Part shown: positions 1 to 8,315 of the stretch, in pieces
Position numbering within the stretch: position 1 is the first letter of the stretch
How the letters are laid out: every line of letters begins with the position of its first letter
Notes under the pieces: model-generated
The model's database searches: none
Told to the model about the DNA's origin: nothing
The model's input: the letters and a program-made list of their open reading frames with translations, nothing else
Position numbers and translations under genes: made by a program
NCBI GenBank assembly: GCA_963738205.1
Contig: CAVTVQ010000007.1
Coordinates: 682,001 to 746,000, forward strand
DNA from: DATFQE01 sp963738205
GTDB taxonomy: Bacteria > Actinomycetota > Thermoleophilia > Gaiellales > Gaiellaceae
DNA length: 64,000 nt
Direction: 5' to 3'

Positions 1-771
1 CTGGAGCGCCTCCTCGACGCTCGCCGGCTTCTCGCCCGTCAGCGCCTCCAGCAGGGCCGTCGTCTCCGGGCCCAGCGAGCGCTCCGGCTCGTAGGCCGCG
101 AGCCGCTCGATCATCCCCGCCGCCTTGACGAGTGCGTTGTCGGCGATGCCGGGCATCGAGGCGTGCCCGCTGCGGCCGTGGACGCCGACGTTGAACGGCG
201 CACTCATCTTCTCCGCGGTCGAGCAGAGGTAGAGCACGCGCCCACCGAGCTCGAGGCGGTCACCGGCGCCTTCGTTGAGCGCGTACTCGGCCCGCACTGC
301 CTCTGGATGCGCCCGGACGAGCCACTGCAGGCCGAAGTCCTCCCCGACCTCTTCGTCGGCCGCCGCGGCGAAGATCAGGTCTCCGGTGGGCTCGAAGCCC
401 TCCCGCGCCAGCGACGCGATCGCGACCGCGCTCGCGGCCACCTGGCCCTTCATGTCGAGCGCGCCCCGGCCCCACACCTGGTCGTCACGCAACTCGCCGG
501 ACCAGGGATCGACCTGCCACTCCGCGGCGTCCGCGAGCACCGTGTCCGTGTGGGACAGCAGCAGCAGCCGTGGACCGCCGCTGCCCGGGATGCGCGCCAC
601 GAGGTTCGCCCGGTCCGGCACCTTGGCGAACAGCTCGCACCGGACGCCGCTGTCCTCCAGGTACGAGCGCAAGAGCTCGGCCGCACGAGTCTCGTTCCCG
701 GGCGGGTTGACGGTGTCGAGGCGGATCAGCTCGCGGAGGAGGTCGACCGTCTCCTCTCTCAGCGTGGGCAT
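1..771 (-). CDS. M20-family metallopeptidase / deacylase, 3' end outside window
   Basis: The visible 257 codons read from an ATG at 771 and run off the left edge of the window, so the C-terminus is missing. The family removes acyl groups or residues from small peptides and N-acyl amino acids (ArgE/DapE/carboxypeptidase G2 type) with a two-zinc centre. Visible motifs are LLSHTDTV (zinc ligand His about residue 74, supporting Asp 76), GRGALDMKG (bridging Asp about 106) and AADEEVGED (general-base Glu about 140 and a zinc-ligand Glu). The lid domain begins near GVHGRSGHASMPG. The substrate cannot be told from the sequence. The next gene on the same strand, a methyltransferase, ends only 5 bases before this start, so the two are probably co-transcribed. 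Confidence 0.9.
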   Translation of the reverse strand, partial: MPTLREETVDLLRELIRLDTVNPPGNETRAAELLRSYLEDSGVRCELFAKVPDRANLVARIPGSGGPRLLLLSHTDTVLADAAEWQVDPWSGELRDDQVWGRGALDMKGQVAASAVAIASLAREGFEPTGDLIFAAAADEEVGEDFGLQWLVRAHPEAVRAEYALNEGAGDRLELGGRVLYLCSTAEKMSAPFNVGVHGRSGHASMPGIADNALVKAAGMIERLAAYEPERSLGPETTALLEALTGEKPASVEEALQ

Positions 772-776
772 GGCGC

Positions 777-1580
777 TCAGCGGCGGGTCCCGAGCACGAG
801 CAGATACCGCCGCGGATGCGTGATCCCGCCGTCACCGTCGGGGTGATTCGTGTCGAAGAAGTCGACCCACGAATGACGCAGCTCCTCCCGTCGCTCGTCG
901 TCCAGCGACTCCGCCAGCACACGCGTCGGGCCGTAGCTCGTGACGAAGAGCTGCCAGTAGGCCTCGCCGGAAGCGAGCGAGAGGGGAGACAGGTGCTCCT
1001 CGAAGCTGAGGTCGAAGCCGTCGCCCAGGAGTCCCTGCACGTGCTCCTCGCGCCCCCAGTCGAACGGCATCCCGGCACCCGCCGGCGGCGGAGCGGGCTG
1101 GAACGGCGCCATCAGCTTGAAAAGGTCGTGGACGCCCGTGTCGGGGCGCCAGTTGGCGAGCGCGATCCTGCCGCCCGGCCTCACGACCCGCGTCAGTTCG
1201 CGCGCGGTCGCGGCGTGGTCGGGCGCGAACATCTGACCGCAGGTCGACGAGAGGAGGTCGAAGCTCGCGTCGTCGAACTCGAGTGCCTCACAGTCTCCGA
1301 CGACGTAGTCGATCTCGAGCTGCTGATCTCGGGCGCGCTCCACGGCCGTCTCGATCAACGCGGGCGCGAGATCGAGGCCGGTGACGTCGGCGCCGCGTCT
1401 GGCCGCGAGCTCGGCGACAGCCCCCGTTCCGGTCGCCAGGTCGAGCCACGTCTCGCCGCGTTGCGGGTCGAGCCGCTCGACGACCCGCTCGTGGATATCG
1501 GTGAGCGTGTCGGTGACGTTCTGGTACGGGCCTTGGCCCCAGACGACACTGTGCCGCTGTTTCAGCTCCTCGAAGCCCAT
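777..1580 (-). CDS. Class I SAM-dependent methyltransferase
   Basis: 267 residues beginning at an ATG (MGFEELKQRHSVVWG). The reading frame continues open upstream but only in the shadow of rarA, so the start here is chosen by homology. The Rossmann SAM-binding core is clear: motif I WLDLATGTGAVAE at about residues 48-60, the acidic end of strand 2 (TGLDLAP), then GDCEALEFDDASFD and the post-motif VRPGGRIALANW. This resembles UbiE/ArsM-like small-molecule methyltransferases, but nothing shows the acceptor. It is divergent from rarA, with 25 bases between the two start codons, so a shared divergent promoter region would lie largely within coding sequence. Confidence 0.85.
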   Translation of the reverse strand: MGFEELKQRHSVVWGQGPYQNVTDTLTDIHERVVERLDPQRGETWLDLATGTGAVAELAARRGADVTGLDLAPALIETAVERARDQQLEIDYVVGDCEALEFDDASFDLLSSTCGQMFAPDHAATARELTRVVRPGGRIALANWRPDTGVHDLFKLMAPFQPAPPPAGAGMPFDWGREEHVQGLLGDGFDLSFEEHLSPLSLASGEAYWQLFVTSYGPTRVLAESLDDERREELRHSWVDFFDTNHPDGDGGITHPRRYLLVLGTRR

Positions 1581-1605
1581 CGGGCCGAGAGCATACTTCG
1601 GCTCG

Positions 1606-2868
1606 GTGAGCGACCTCTTCTCCGACGCGGCGCGCGAACGGCTGCCCGACGTAGCCCCTCTGGCCATCAGGGTGCGGCCCCAGCGGCTGGAGGACTTCGT
1701 CGGCCAGCGCCAGATCCTCGGCGAGCGCTCGGCACTGCGCACGGGCATCGAGCAGGACCGCGTCGGCTCGATGATCCTCTTCGGCCCGCCCGGGAGCGGC
1801 AAGACGACGCTGGCGCGCATCGTTGCCCACACGACGGGCTCCGCCTTCGAGGAGCTCTCGGCCGTCTCGGCCACGGTCGCCGACGTTCGCGGCGTGCTCG
1901 CACGCGCGCGCGAGCGTCTCGGCGCCCAGGGCCAGCGGACGATCCTCTTCCTCGACGAGATCCACCGCTTCAACAAGGCGCAGCAGGACGCGCTGCTGCC
2001 GGCGGTCGAGGACGGCGTCGTGACGCTGATCGGCGCCACGACCCAGAACCCGTACTTCGAGGTCAACTCCGCACTGCTCTCGCGCATGCAGCTCTACGAG
2101 CTGGAGCCGCACAGCGACGACGACCTCAGGGTCGTCGTGCAACGCGGAGGCGAGGAGCTGAAGGCGGACGTCTCCAACGAGGTGGCCGACCTGATCGTGC
2201 GTCGCGCCGGGGGTGATGCCCGGCACGCCCTCAACATCCTGGAGCTGGCGGCACAAACGGCGGCGGCCGAGGGGTTGGCGGTCTCAGCCGAGCACGTCGA
2301 CGACGCGGCGCGCAAGCGCCCGCTCGTCTACGACAAGGGGGGCGACGCGCACTACGACTTCATCTCGGCCTTCATCAAGTCGATGCGCGGGTCCGACCCC
2401 GACGCGGCCGTCTACTACCTGGCCGCGATGCTCGAGGGCGGGGAGGACCCGCGCTTCATCGCGCGCCGCATGATCGTGCTCGCCTCCGAGGACGTCGGCA
2501 ACGCGGACCCGCGCGCGCTGCAGGTAGCGGTCGCTGCCGCGCACGCGCTGGAGCACGTGGGGCTCCCGGAAGCGCGCCTGAACCTCGCGCAGGCGGCGAT
2601 CTACCTCGCCCGCGCGCCGAAGTCGAACGCCGTGATCAAGGCACTGGGCGCCGCCGCAGCCGACGTACGCGAGCACGGTCACCTGCGCCCACCCGACGCC
2701 CTGCGCGACGCGTCGTATGCAGGCGCCAAGAAGCTCGGCCGCGGCCAGGGCTACGTCTACCCGCACAGCGACCCGACCGGTTTCGAGGTCGACCACCTCC
2801 CCGACGAGCTCAAGGGGCGCCGCTATTACGAGCCGTCGGGAAACGGCGAGGAGGCGGACGAGAGCTAG
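1606..2868 (+). CDS. rarA: RarA/MgsA-type AAA+ ATPase, replication-associated recombination protein A
   Basis: 420 residues from a GTG at 1606. A longer open frame upstream would overlap the divergent methyltransferase and has no family similarity. RarA acts at stalled forks and contacts SSB and the polymerase. Walker A is FGPPGSGKTT at about residue 60, Walker B is ILFLDEIHRFNKAQQDALLP, sensor 1 lies in LIGATTQNP and the arginine-finger region is NSALLSRMQLYEL. The C-terminal tetramerisation region includes KSMRGSDPDAAVYYLARMLE-like sequence and the ASEDVGNADP motif, both diagnostic of this family rather than of RuvB or DnaX. Length is normal. The stop overlaps the stop of the convergent phosphoesterase by 4 bases (CTAG). 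Confidence 0.95.
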   Translation: MSDLFSDAARERLPDVAPLAIRVRPQRLEDFVGQRQILGERSALRTGIEQDRVGSMILFGPPGSGKTTLARIVAHTTGSAFEELSAVSATVADVRGVLARARERLGAQGQRTILFLDEIHRFNKAQQDALLPAVEDGVVTLIGATTQNPYFEVNSALLSRMQLYELEPHSDDDLRVVVQRGGEELKADVSNEVADLIVRRAGGDARHALNILELAAQTAAAEGLAVSAEHVDDAARKRPLVYDKGGDAHYDFISAFIKSMRGSDPDAAVYYLAAMLEGGEDPRFIARRMIVLASEDVGNADPRALQVAVAAAHALEHVGLPEARLNLAQAAIYLARAPKSNAVIKALGAAAADVREHGHLRPPDALRDASYAGAKKLGRGQGYVYPHSDPTGFEVDHLPDELKGRRYYEPSGNGEEADES

Positions 2869-3548
2869 TCGGAGCCGCGCACCAGGCGCTTGGCGGCGAC
2901 TTCCGAGAACCCGCCCTCGAGCGAACGCCAGCCGGCGACCGCGCGCTCGACGTGGTACTCGGTGCGCCGGAACTCGAACTCGCCGCCGTCGAGTCGCACG
3001 GCCCAGGCCGCGCGAACGTCCCCGTCGAGCGGCATGCCGACGCTGCCCGGATTGAGCAGGTGGGTGCCATCGGGGCCAAGTCGCTGGAACTGCTGGTGGC
3101 TGTGCCCGAACACCACCGTCTTGTCGCGCACGCCGACCAGCATCCGTTCCTCGCCCTTCTGGGGTTGTGGAGCAAAGCTGTCGACGTCGGAGAGCGGCGA
3201 GCCGTGGACGTAGAGGACGCCGTCCAGCTCGAACTGGGCCTGCAGCGAAGCGAGCCACCCTTCCTCGGTCCCCAGGCCCGAGGCGACGCCCGCGAGCATC
3301 TCCATCACGTCCTCCCTGTCGGTCGGTGGCTCACGCAGCCAGCGTTCGCCGTTGCCGCGGATCCACGTCGACTCCGGAAGCCCGCGCAGACGCTCGAGCG
3401 TCTCGAGCGGCCACGGAGCGTACGCCGCGTAGTCCCCGCCGAGCAGCCACGCGTCCACTCCTTCGCGCTCGGCCTGCTCGAGCACCGCATCGAGCGCGGG
3501 CAGGTTGCCGTGGATGTCGTAGAGCAGTCCGAGCACGTAGCCTTCCAC
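2865..3548 (-). CDS. Calcineurin-like metallophosphoesterase (YfcE/MJ0936 type)
   Basis: 227 residues if read from the GTG at 3548; a second in-frame GTG at 3536 (VLGLLYDIHGN) places the first metal motif where the family usually has it and may be the true start. Metal-site motifs appear in order: YDIHGN, GGDYAAYAPW, RGNGE, HGSPL and FGHSH, matching DxH, GDxx, GNxE, H and GHxH of small two-metal phosphodiesterases. Substrate unknown. It is divergent from the ETF gene with only 2 bases (or 14 with the shorter start) between start codons, so promoters for each must lie inside the other gene. Confidence 0.85.
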   Translation of the reverse strand: MEGYVLGLLYDIHGNLPALDAVLEQAEREGVDAWLLGGDYAAYAPWPLETLERLRGLPESTWIRGNGERWLREPPTDREDVMEMLAGVASGLGTEEGWLASLQAQFELDGVLYVHGSPLSDVDSFAPQPQKGEERMLVGVRDKTVVFGHSHQQFQRLGPDGTHLLNPGSVGMPLDGDVRAAWAVRLDGGEFEFRRTEYHVERAVAGWRSLEGGFSEVAAKRLVRGSD

Positions 3549-3550
3549 CC

Positions 3551-5308
3551 GTGAAGATAGTCGTCCTGGTCAAGCAGGTCCCGTACCCGGCGGCCATCGA
3601 ATTCGACCAGGAGACGAAGACGCTCAAGCGCGAGGGCGTCCCTCTCGTCCTCAACCCCTTCGACCGCGGCGCCGTGCGCGCCGCTGTCGCACTCCGTGAG
3701 CTGGCCGGCGGCGAGGTCGTCGTGATGACGATGGGCCCGCCGTTCGCGGAGCAGGCGCTGCGCGAGACGCTCGGGCTCGGCGCGGACCGGGCGATCCACC
3801 TCTCCGATCGCGTCTTCGCCGTCGCCGACACACTGGGAACCTCCAGGACACTCGCCTTCGCAATCGCGAAGGAGGGCGGCGTCGACCTCGTCCTGACCGG
3901 ACGCAAGACCGTCGACTCGGAGACCTGGCAGGTGCCGCCCGAGGTGGCGGGGTTCCTCGGGTGGCCGCAGATCATCAGCGCGGTCTCGCTCGAGCCAGGT
4001 GACGGCCGCCTGCGCGTCACACGGGAGATCGACGGCGGCGAAGAGGAGTACGAGACGGAGCTCCCTGCGGTTCTCTCGTTCGCGCGCACGTACGAGGAGG
4101 AGGTCGAGCCCGGCGACGGCCGCATCGACGTCTGGACGGCCGCGGACCTCGTGGACGACCTCGCCGAGAACGACAAGCGCTTCGGCCAGCCCGGCTCGCC
4201 GACGCGCGTGCTAGCCGTCCGAGACGCGACTCCGGAACGGGCCGGCGTCCGGGCAACGACCTGGGAGGAGACAGCGGCGGCAGTCGCGAGGCTGCTCGAG
4301 GAGAGACCGCCGCCGCCCGCATCGTGGGAGAAGCCACCCCATGCGGCGGAGAAGCCCGCCGCGCACTACGACGCCTGGGCCGTCGTGGAAACGCGCGACG
4401 GCAGGCCGACGCGCACGTCGCTCGAGCTCGTCGGGAAGGCGCGGGAGCTGTCGGGAAAGCTCGGCGGCCGCGCCGTCGCGCTCCTCGCCGGCCACGACCT
4501 CGACGAGGCGGCAGCGAGCGCGATCCGCCACGGTGCCGAAGCCGCCTATGTGGTCGATGACGAGTCGCTCGCGGACTACGACGCCGCGCGCGTCGCCGCC
4601 GCCCTCCGGCTGGTCGTCGAACGAGAGCACCCGCACGTGCTGCTGATCCCTGCGAGCGCCCGCGGCCGCGACTACGGGCCGCGGCTGGCCGGCGACCTGG
4701 AGCTCGGGATGACCGGCGACTGCGTCAACGTCGACATCGCCAGGGCGGGGCGCCTGCTCCAGCAGAAGCCGGCCTTCGGCGGAAACATCATCTCGGTGAT
4801 CCTCGGCCGGACGAATCCGCAGATGGCGACTGTGCGGTCGCGGATGTTCGAGCCGCTCGAGCCGCGGGACGCCGTCGGCGAGGTGCACCATGTCGCTCTG
4901 GACGGCCTTCCTCCGGCCCGGACGACGTTCCTCGGCAGGCGCGGCGGCACCGATGCCTGGAGGCTCGACGAGGCGGATGTCGTCGTGCTGCTCGGCCCTG
5001 GGGGCGGAGCCCCGGAGGAGGTCGCACGCATCGCCCGCGACGCCGGCGCGGCCTTCGGCGCCACGCGCGAGCTCTGCACGTCGGGGGCTGTCTCGTGGAG
5101 CTACCACGTCGGCCTCTACGGACGACCGGTCGCGCCGCGAGTCCTGATCGCCGTGGGCGTGCCGAACGAGTTCGAGCCGCTGACCGGTTTCGTCAAGGCG
5201 GACGTGGTCGTTGCCGTCCCTGAGGCTGGCTGGCCCGCCGACGTGCAGGTGGCCGCTGACCCGATCGAGCTGCCGCTGCTCGTTCAAAGCCTCGCCGACG
5301 TCGTCTAG
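3551..5308 (+). CDS. Fused electron transfer flavoprotein, beta plus alpha subunits in one chain
   Basis: 585 residues from a GTG at 3551. Residues 1 to about 250 match EtfB: N-terminal KIVVLVKQVPYP and the nucleotide-loop region VLTGRKTVDSETWQVPPEVAGF followed by LGWPQ. After a linker with EKPPHAAEKPAAHYDAWAVVE, residues about 275-585 match EtfA, with the FAD domain containing KPAFGGNIISVI and the C-terminal YHVGLYGRPVAPRVLIAVGV. ETFs carry electrons from acyl-CoA and other dehydrogenases to the quinone pool. In canonical EtfA the segment after the last motif reads SGAIQHLAGM; here it reads PNEFEPLTGF, so FAD contacts differ. No ETF-quinone oxidoreductase or acyl-CoA dehydrogenase lies nearby. 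Fused ETFs are known in some prokaryotes, notably archaea. Confidence 0.88.
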   Translation: MKIVVLVKQVPYPAAIEFDQETKTLKREGVPLVLNPFDRGAVRAAVALRELAGGEVVVMTMGPPFAEQALRETLGLGADRAIHLSDRVFAVADTLGTSRTLAFAIAKEGGVDLVLTGRKTVDSETWQVPPEVAGFLGWPQIISAVSLEPGDGRLRVTREIDGGEEEYETELPAVLSFARTYEEEVEPGDGRIDVWTAADLVDDLAENDKRFGQPGSPTRVLAVRDATPERAGVRATTWEETAAAVARLLEERPPPPASWEKPPHAAEKPAAHYDAWAVVETRDGRPTRTSLELVGKARELSGKLGGRAVALLAGHDLDEAAASAIRHGAEAAYVVDDESLADYDAARVAAALRLVVEREHPHVLLIPASARGRDYGPRLAGDLELGMTGDCVNVDIARAGRLLQQKPAFGGNIISVILGRTNPQMATVRSRMFEPLEPRDAVGEVHHVALDGLPPARTTFLGRRGGTDAWRLDEADVVVLLGPGGGAPEEVARIARDAGAAFGATRELCTSGAVSWSYHVGLYGRPVAPRVLIAVGVPNEFEPLTGFVKADVVVAVPEAGWPADVQVAADPIELPLLVQSLADVV

Positions 5309-5326
5309 CCGTTACGGTTCGGCGCC

Positions 5327-5737
5327 ATGGAGGGGGCAGGCCCGACGGCGGGGGCAATCCGCGTCGTCCTCGCCGACGACGACGAGGGCTTCCTCGACTC
5401 GCTCCGAGAGCTGATCGACAGCGAAGACGGGCTCACCGTCGCCGCGACGGCGTCCGACGGCCTGCAGGCGATCGACCTCGTCAATGACCTGCAGCCGGAC
5501 GCGCTCGTGATCGACCTGCACATGCCCAGGCTCGACGGCGTGAGCGCGATCGCGCAGCTGCGCGAGACGCTGCCCACGCTGTGCGTAATCGCCCTGACCG
5601 GCGACGAGTCGCGCGAGATCCACGACGCCGTTGCGGACGCGGGCGGCAATGCGGTCCTGCTGAAGAGCGAGGTCGTGGACGGCCTGCCTGCGCACCTCCG
5701 CGCGGCGATTCCGCTGCTCGGCCCGGATCCTGCCTAG
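5327..5737 (+). CDS. Stand-alone response regulator receiver protein
   Basis: 136 residues and a single REC domain with no output domain. The acidic pocket is ADDDEG near residue 18, the phosphoacceptor Asp is in VIDLHMPRLDG, the switch Thr in VIALTGDES and the conserved Lys in NAVLLKSEVV. It therefore appears competent for phosphorylation and, as for CheY/SpoIIAA-type single-domain regulators, must act through protein contacts. It starts 18 bases after the fused ETF gene on the same strand and may be co-transcribed, although no functional link is evident. No partner kinase is adjacent; the nearest histidine kinase in the window (20.3-21.7 kb) has its own DNA-binding partner. Confidence 0.85.
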   Translation: MEGAGPTAGAIRVVLADDDEGFLDSLRELIDSEDGLTVAATASDGLQAIDLVNDLQPDALVIDLHMPRLDGVSAIAQLRETLPTLCVIALTGDESREIHDAVADAGGNAVLLKSEVVDGLPAHLRAAIPLLGPDPA

Positions 5738-5762
5738 GCGCGCCAGCGGTCCCGCAGCCGAA

Positions 5763-5835
5763 TGGCGAGGGCCGGAATCGAACCGGCGACACCACGGTTT
5801 TCAGCCGTGTGCTCTACCAACTGAGCTACCTCGCC
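5763..5835 (-). tRNA. tRNA-Phe (anticodon GAA)
   Basis: 73 nt on the minus strand folding into a full cloverleaf. The acceptor stem GGCGAGG pairs with CCTCGCC, discriminator base A. The D-loop reads AGCTCAGTTGGTAGAGC, the anticodon arm is ACGGCTGAAAACCGT giving anticodon GAA, and the T arm is GCCGGTTCGATTCCGGC. The 3' CCA is not encoded. It lies between the receiver gene (plus strand) and the YjbR-like gene (minus strand). Confidence 0.97.
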
Positions 5836-5848
5836 CTGGGGCGACAGA

Positions 5849-6208
5849 TTAGCCTGCGTCGAGCTGGGCCGACAGGCGCTTGGGCGCCGTCATGCGGTAG
5901 CTCTCGTCGACGAGATCGGTGAGCTCGTCCCAGTCGATCTCACCGTCCAGCCAGAGACCGACCCAGCCGTGGTGGCCCACGTAGGGCGGGCGGAAGAACC
6001 GCCTCGGCAGAGCTGCGACGAGCATCTGCTGGACGCCGTCGGGCGCCTTGACCCACAGCGACGGGCGCCCGTCCATCGGGTGCTGCATGGCGAAGATCTT
6101 GTCGCGCACCTTGAACGACGGTGTCCCGACGCCGCCCGTCTCGACCGCGTCGGGGAACGCGAGGCAGATCGACCGCAGCCGCTCAAGCGGAAACGCCGGC
6201 GCCGTCAT
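5849..6208 (-). CDS. MmcQ/YjbR family protein
   Basis: 119 residues, the normal length for this small family, which has a DNA-binding-like fold but no firmly established function. Family hallmarks are FPDAVETGGVGTPSFKVRDKIFA near the N-terminus, SLWVKAPDGVQQMLVA in the middle and VGHHGWVGLWL followed by WDELTDLVDESYRMTAPKR at the end. The start ATG overlaps the stop of the YceH-like gene by 4 bases (ATGA), so the two are translationally coupled. The gene ends 13 bases before the 5' end of the same-strand tRNA-Phe. Confidence 0.88.
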   Translation of the reverse strand: MTAPAFPLERLRSICLAFPDAVETGGVGTPSFKVRDKIFAMQHPMDGRPSLWVKAPDGVQQMLVAALPRRFFRPPYVGHHGWVGLWLDGEIDWDELTDLVDESYRMTAPKRLSAQLDAG

Positions 6209-6807
6209 CGCTCGTCCAGTCGCTGGCGGAGCACGCGCACCTCGGCCTCGAGCCGCGCCACCCGCTCCTCCAGGCCCGATGCCGTCGAGGCTCGAGGTTC
6301 CGGCTGTGGCACCGGCTCGGGCACGTCACCCCCGAGCAGGTGCGAGTAACGCTCCTCCTTCTGGCCGGGACGGCGATCGAGGCGAGCCACCAGCTCCCGG
6401 TCGATCAGCCCCGTGAGCGTCTGTTCGATCTCAGGGAGGGAACCGAACGGATGCAGGCGTTCGCTGCGCTGTTTGAGCTCGCCGAGCGTCTGCGGGCCGC
6501 GCAGCATCAGCACCGCGAGCAGGGACATCTCGGCTCCCGAGAGCCCGAGCGCCTCGTCGAAAAGGTGCCGGTACTTGGCCGCGCGGCTGCCCGGCCCACT
6601 CGCCAGCCTGACCCAGCCGCGGCGGCTCAGCTCGTCGAGAGCCGTGCGAATCGTCGGCTCGTCGTAGGAGACAACGGGATCGCGATTCGTGCTCTGGTTG
6701 CAGGCCGACCGGAGGGCGTTGAGCGAGAGCGGATAGACGTCCGGCGTCGTCCGCTGCTTCTCGATCAGGCAACCGAGGACACGGAGCTCCGCGGCGTCGA
6801 GATCCAT
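6205..6807 (-). CDS. YceH/DUF480 family protein
   Basis: 200 residues from the ATG at 6807; the open frame continues 21 codons upstream but those residues lie in the hairpin-rich spacer and are not family-like. The protein has the two winged-helix repeats typical of DUF480: ELRVLGCLIEKQRTTPDVYPLSLN, then LSGAEMSLLAVLMLRGPQTLGELK. The C-terminus (GLEERVARLEAEVRVLRQRLDER) is a short coiled coil. Function of the family is unknown. It overlaps the following YjbR-like gene by 4 bases, and the upstream spacer holds two competing hairpins described separately. Confidence 0.9.
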   Translation of the reverse strand: MDLDAAELRVLGCLIEKQRTTPDVYPLSLNALRSACNQSTNRDPVVSYDEPTIRTALDELSRRGWVRLASGPGSRAAKYRHLFDEALGLSGAEMSLLAVLMLRGPQTLGELKQRSERLHPFGSLPEIEQTLTGLIDRELVARLDRRPGQKEERYSHLLGGDVPEPVPQPEPRASTASGLEERVARLEAEVRVLRQRLDER

Positions 6808-6835
6808 CCCGGCAGCGTACTCAGGCCCGGGGCAT

Positions 6836-6889
6836 AAAAAAGGACGTCCGGACCGGAATGCCCGCGCCACGAACGTCCTTCTGGCGCGG
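6836..6889 (-). promoter_or_regulatory. Two mutually exclusive hairpins in the methyltransferase-yceH spacer, possible attenuator
   Basis: Read on the minus strand, CCGCGCCA (6889-6882) can pair perfectly with TGGCGCGG (6869-6862) around a 12-nt loop. That loop contains AAGGACGT (6880-6873), which can instead pair perfectly with ACGTCCTT (6847-6840), directly followed by four T residues and AT. The second pairing looks like a Rho-independent terminator; the first would sequester one of its arms, or the two could form a pseudoknot. The element sits 12 bases after the stop of the upstream methyltransferase and about 30 bases before the YceH start. Whether it regulates or simply terminates is inference. 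Confidence 0.45.
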
Positions 6890-6900
6890 ACTGTAACAAC

Positions 6901-7515
6901 CTATGTGCGCTTGCGTGCAAGCAGAGCAGTGCCGTTCCCGACCGAAAATTCCGCAAAATCCGCGAACCCCCGTCGCTCGAGCTCAGCGCGGACACGCTCG
7001 AGCGGCACGTAGATCGGGGTCTGCGGCCCAGCCGAGAAACTGACGACGACGGCGCCGCCCCGCGCCGTCACCCGCGCCAGCTCGTCGAAGAACGGGATCA
7101 TGTTGCCGAGCCCGACGAGGTCGAAAGCGCCGTCCTCGTACTGGAGCTTCGCGCCGTCCGCGGCCTCGAAGCGCACGCGCCCGGCGAGGTCCGGCGGTGT
7201 GAGCGAGCGGGCCTCGGCGAGCATGTCCTCGGCGATGTCCACCCCGAGCACGTCGGCTTCCGGAAATCGCTTCGCGATCGCGAACGCGCCGCGCCCGGTG
7301 CCGGTGCCGAGATCGAGCGCGCGGCGCGGCGGGCTCTCCAGCGTGTCGATCGCCGCCTCGTAGGGGCCGAAGGCGTCGGCGCTCCGCATCTGGTCCCACT
7401 TGGGGGCGATCCGGTCGAACTGACGCCGCACGAGCGGCCGGAACAGCCGCCACAGCGAGGGCCGTCGCACCACCACGTCGGTGGTGATCCGCGCGAAGCG
7501 CTGGCCGAGGTTCAC
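6901..7515 (-). CDS. Class I SAM-dependent methyltransferase
   Basis: 204 residues. Motif I is ALDLGTGTGRGAFAIAKRFP at about residues 67-86, followed by VLGVDIAEDMLAEAR, then EAADGAKLQYEDGAFDLVGLGNMIPFFDEL and the strand GGAVVVSFSAG. The N-terminal LFRPLVRRQFDRIAPKWDQ resembles UbiE/MenG-like proteins, but the quinone-methyltransferase signatures are not convincing, so no substrate is assigned. Its start overlaps the stop of the upstream SAM-hydrolase gene by 4 bases, an interesting pairing of a SAM consumer with a SAM-hydrolysing enzyme. Confidence 0.85.
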   Translation of the reverse strand: MNLGQRFARITTDVVVRRPSLWRLFRPLVRRQFDRIAPKWDQMRSADAFGPYEAAIDTLESPPRRALDLGTGTGRGAFAIAKRFPEADVLGVDIAEDMLAEARSLTPPDLAGRVRFEAADGAKLQYEDGAFDLVGLGNMIPFFDELARVTARGGAVVVSFSAGPQTPIYVPLERVRAELERRGFADFAEFSVGNGTALLARKRT

Positions 7516-8315
7516 GTGGGCACCTCGATCGTCACCGTATCGTTCGGTGCTGCGCCGAGTCGCTCCACCGCGCTGCCGTGGCTGACCGCCAGAGCGATGT
7601 TCCGGTACGAGTCCTCGTAGAGGATCAGCCGGCCGGGCTCGGTATCGGCGAAGGTCCGCGCGGCCACGGCCTCGTGCGACCGGCCGTTGACGACCAGCCG
7701 TACCCGGCGGCCCGGGACGATGCCGGCCTTCTCGAGCTGCTCGCGGCGTAGGTTCAGCTGCATGTTCCCGAAGCGGTCCGCATAGAGACAGCTAGCCCTG
7801 ATCGCCGACGGCGAGACGTCCGGACCCGGCACGTCCAGGCGGACGAGCGCCTCGGGATCGACCGGTGGCCCGAGCTCGGCGAGCGGCAGTCCGAGCGCCA
7901 GGTGCGCGGCGGCCGGCGAGAAGACGTCCCGCCCGTGGAAGGTCGCGGACACCGGCGTGAGTGCGTACTCGGGATTGGTGAGCTCGTGCGCAGCCTTGAT
8001 CCCTCCAAGCCGTTCCGCTGCTGGAATGAGCAGGCCGTTGTCGGGACCGACGAAGCGACGTCCTTCCCCGGCCTCGAGCACCAGCGCGCGACGGGAGCTC
8101 CCCACGCCCGGGTCCACGATCGCGAGGTGGACGCCCGCGGGCGCATAGGGAACCGTGTTCGCGAGCACCAGGGCTCCCTGCAGCACCTCCCGCGGCTGGA
8201 TCCCGTGCGTCAGGTCGATGATCTGCACGCCCGGCGCGATGCGCTTCATCACCGCATGGCAGGTGCCGACGAAGTCGTCGACCAGCCCGAAGTCGGTCAG
8301 GAACGTGATGAACAC
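7512..8315 (-). CDS. SAM hydroxide adenosyltransferase (SAM hydrolase, DUF62 family)
   Basis: 267 residues. The family hydrolyses S-adenosylmethionine to adenosine and methionine and is related to fluorinase and chlorinase. Diagnostic parts are the N-terminal FLTDFGLVDDFVG, IIDLTHGIQP, LAIVDPGVGS followed by RR, FVGPDNGLL, FHGRDVFSPAAAHLA and the C-terminal-domain start YADRFGNMQLNL. The Asp of DFG, the DPGVG loop and the Asn-Gly of the DNG segment form the active site in characterised members. It overlaps hemD by 19 bases at its start and the downstream methyltransferase by 4 bases. Confidence 0.92.
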   Translation of the reverse strand: MFITFLTDFGLVDDFVGTCHAVMKRIAPGVQIIDLTHGIQPREVLQGALVLANTVPYAPAGVHLAIVDPGVGSSRRALVLEAGEGRRFVGPDNGLLIPAAERLGGIKAAHELTNPEYALTPVSATFHGRDVFSPAAAHLALGLPLAELGPPVDPEALVRLDVPGPDVSPSAIRASCLYADRFGNMQLNLRREQLEKAGIVPGRRVRLVVNGRSHEAVAARTFADTEPGRLILYEDSYRNIALAVSHGSAVERLGAAPNDTVTIEVPT

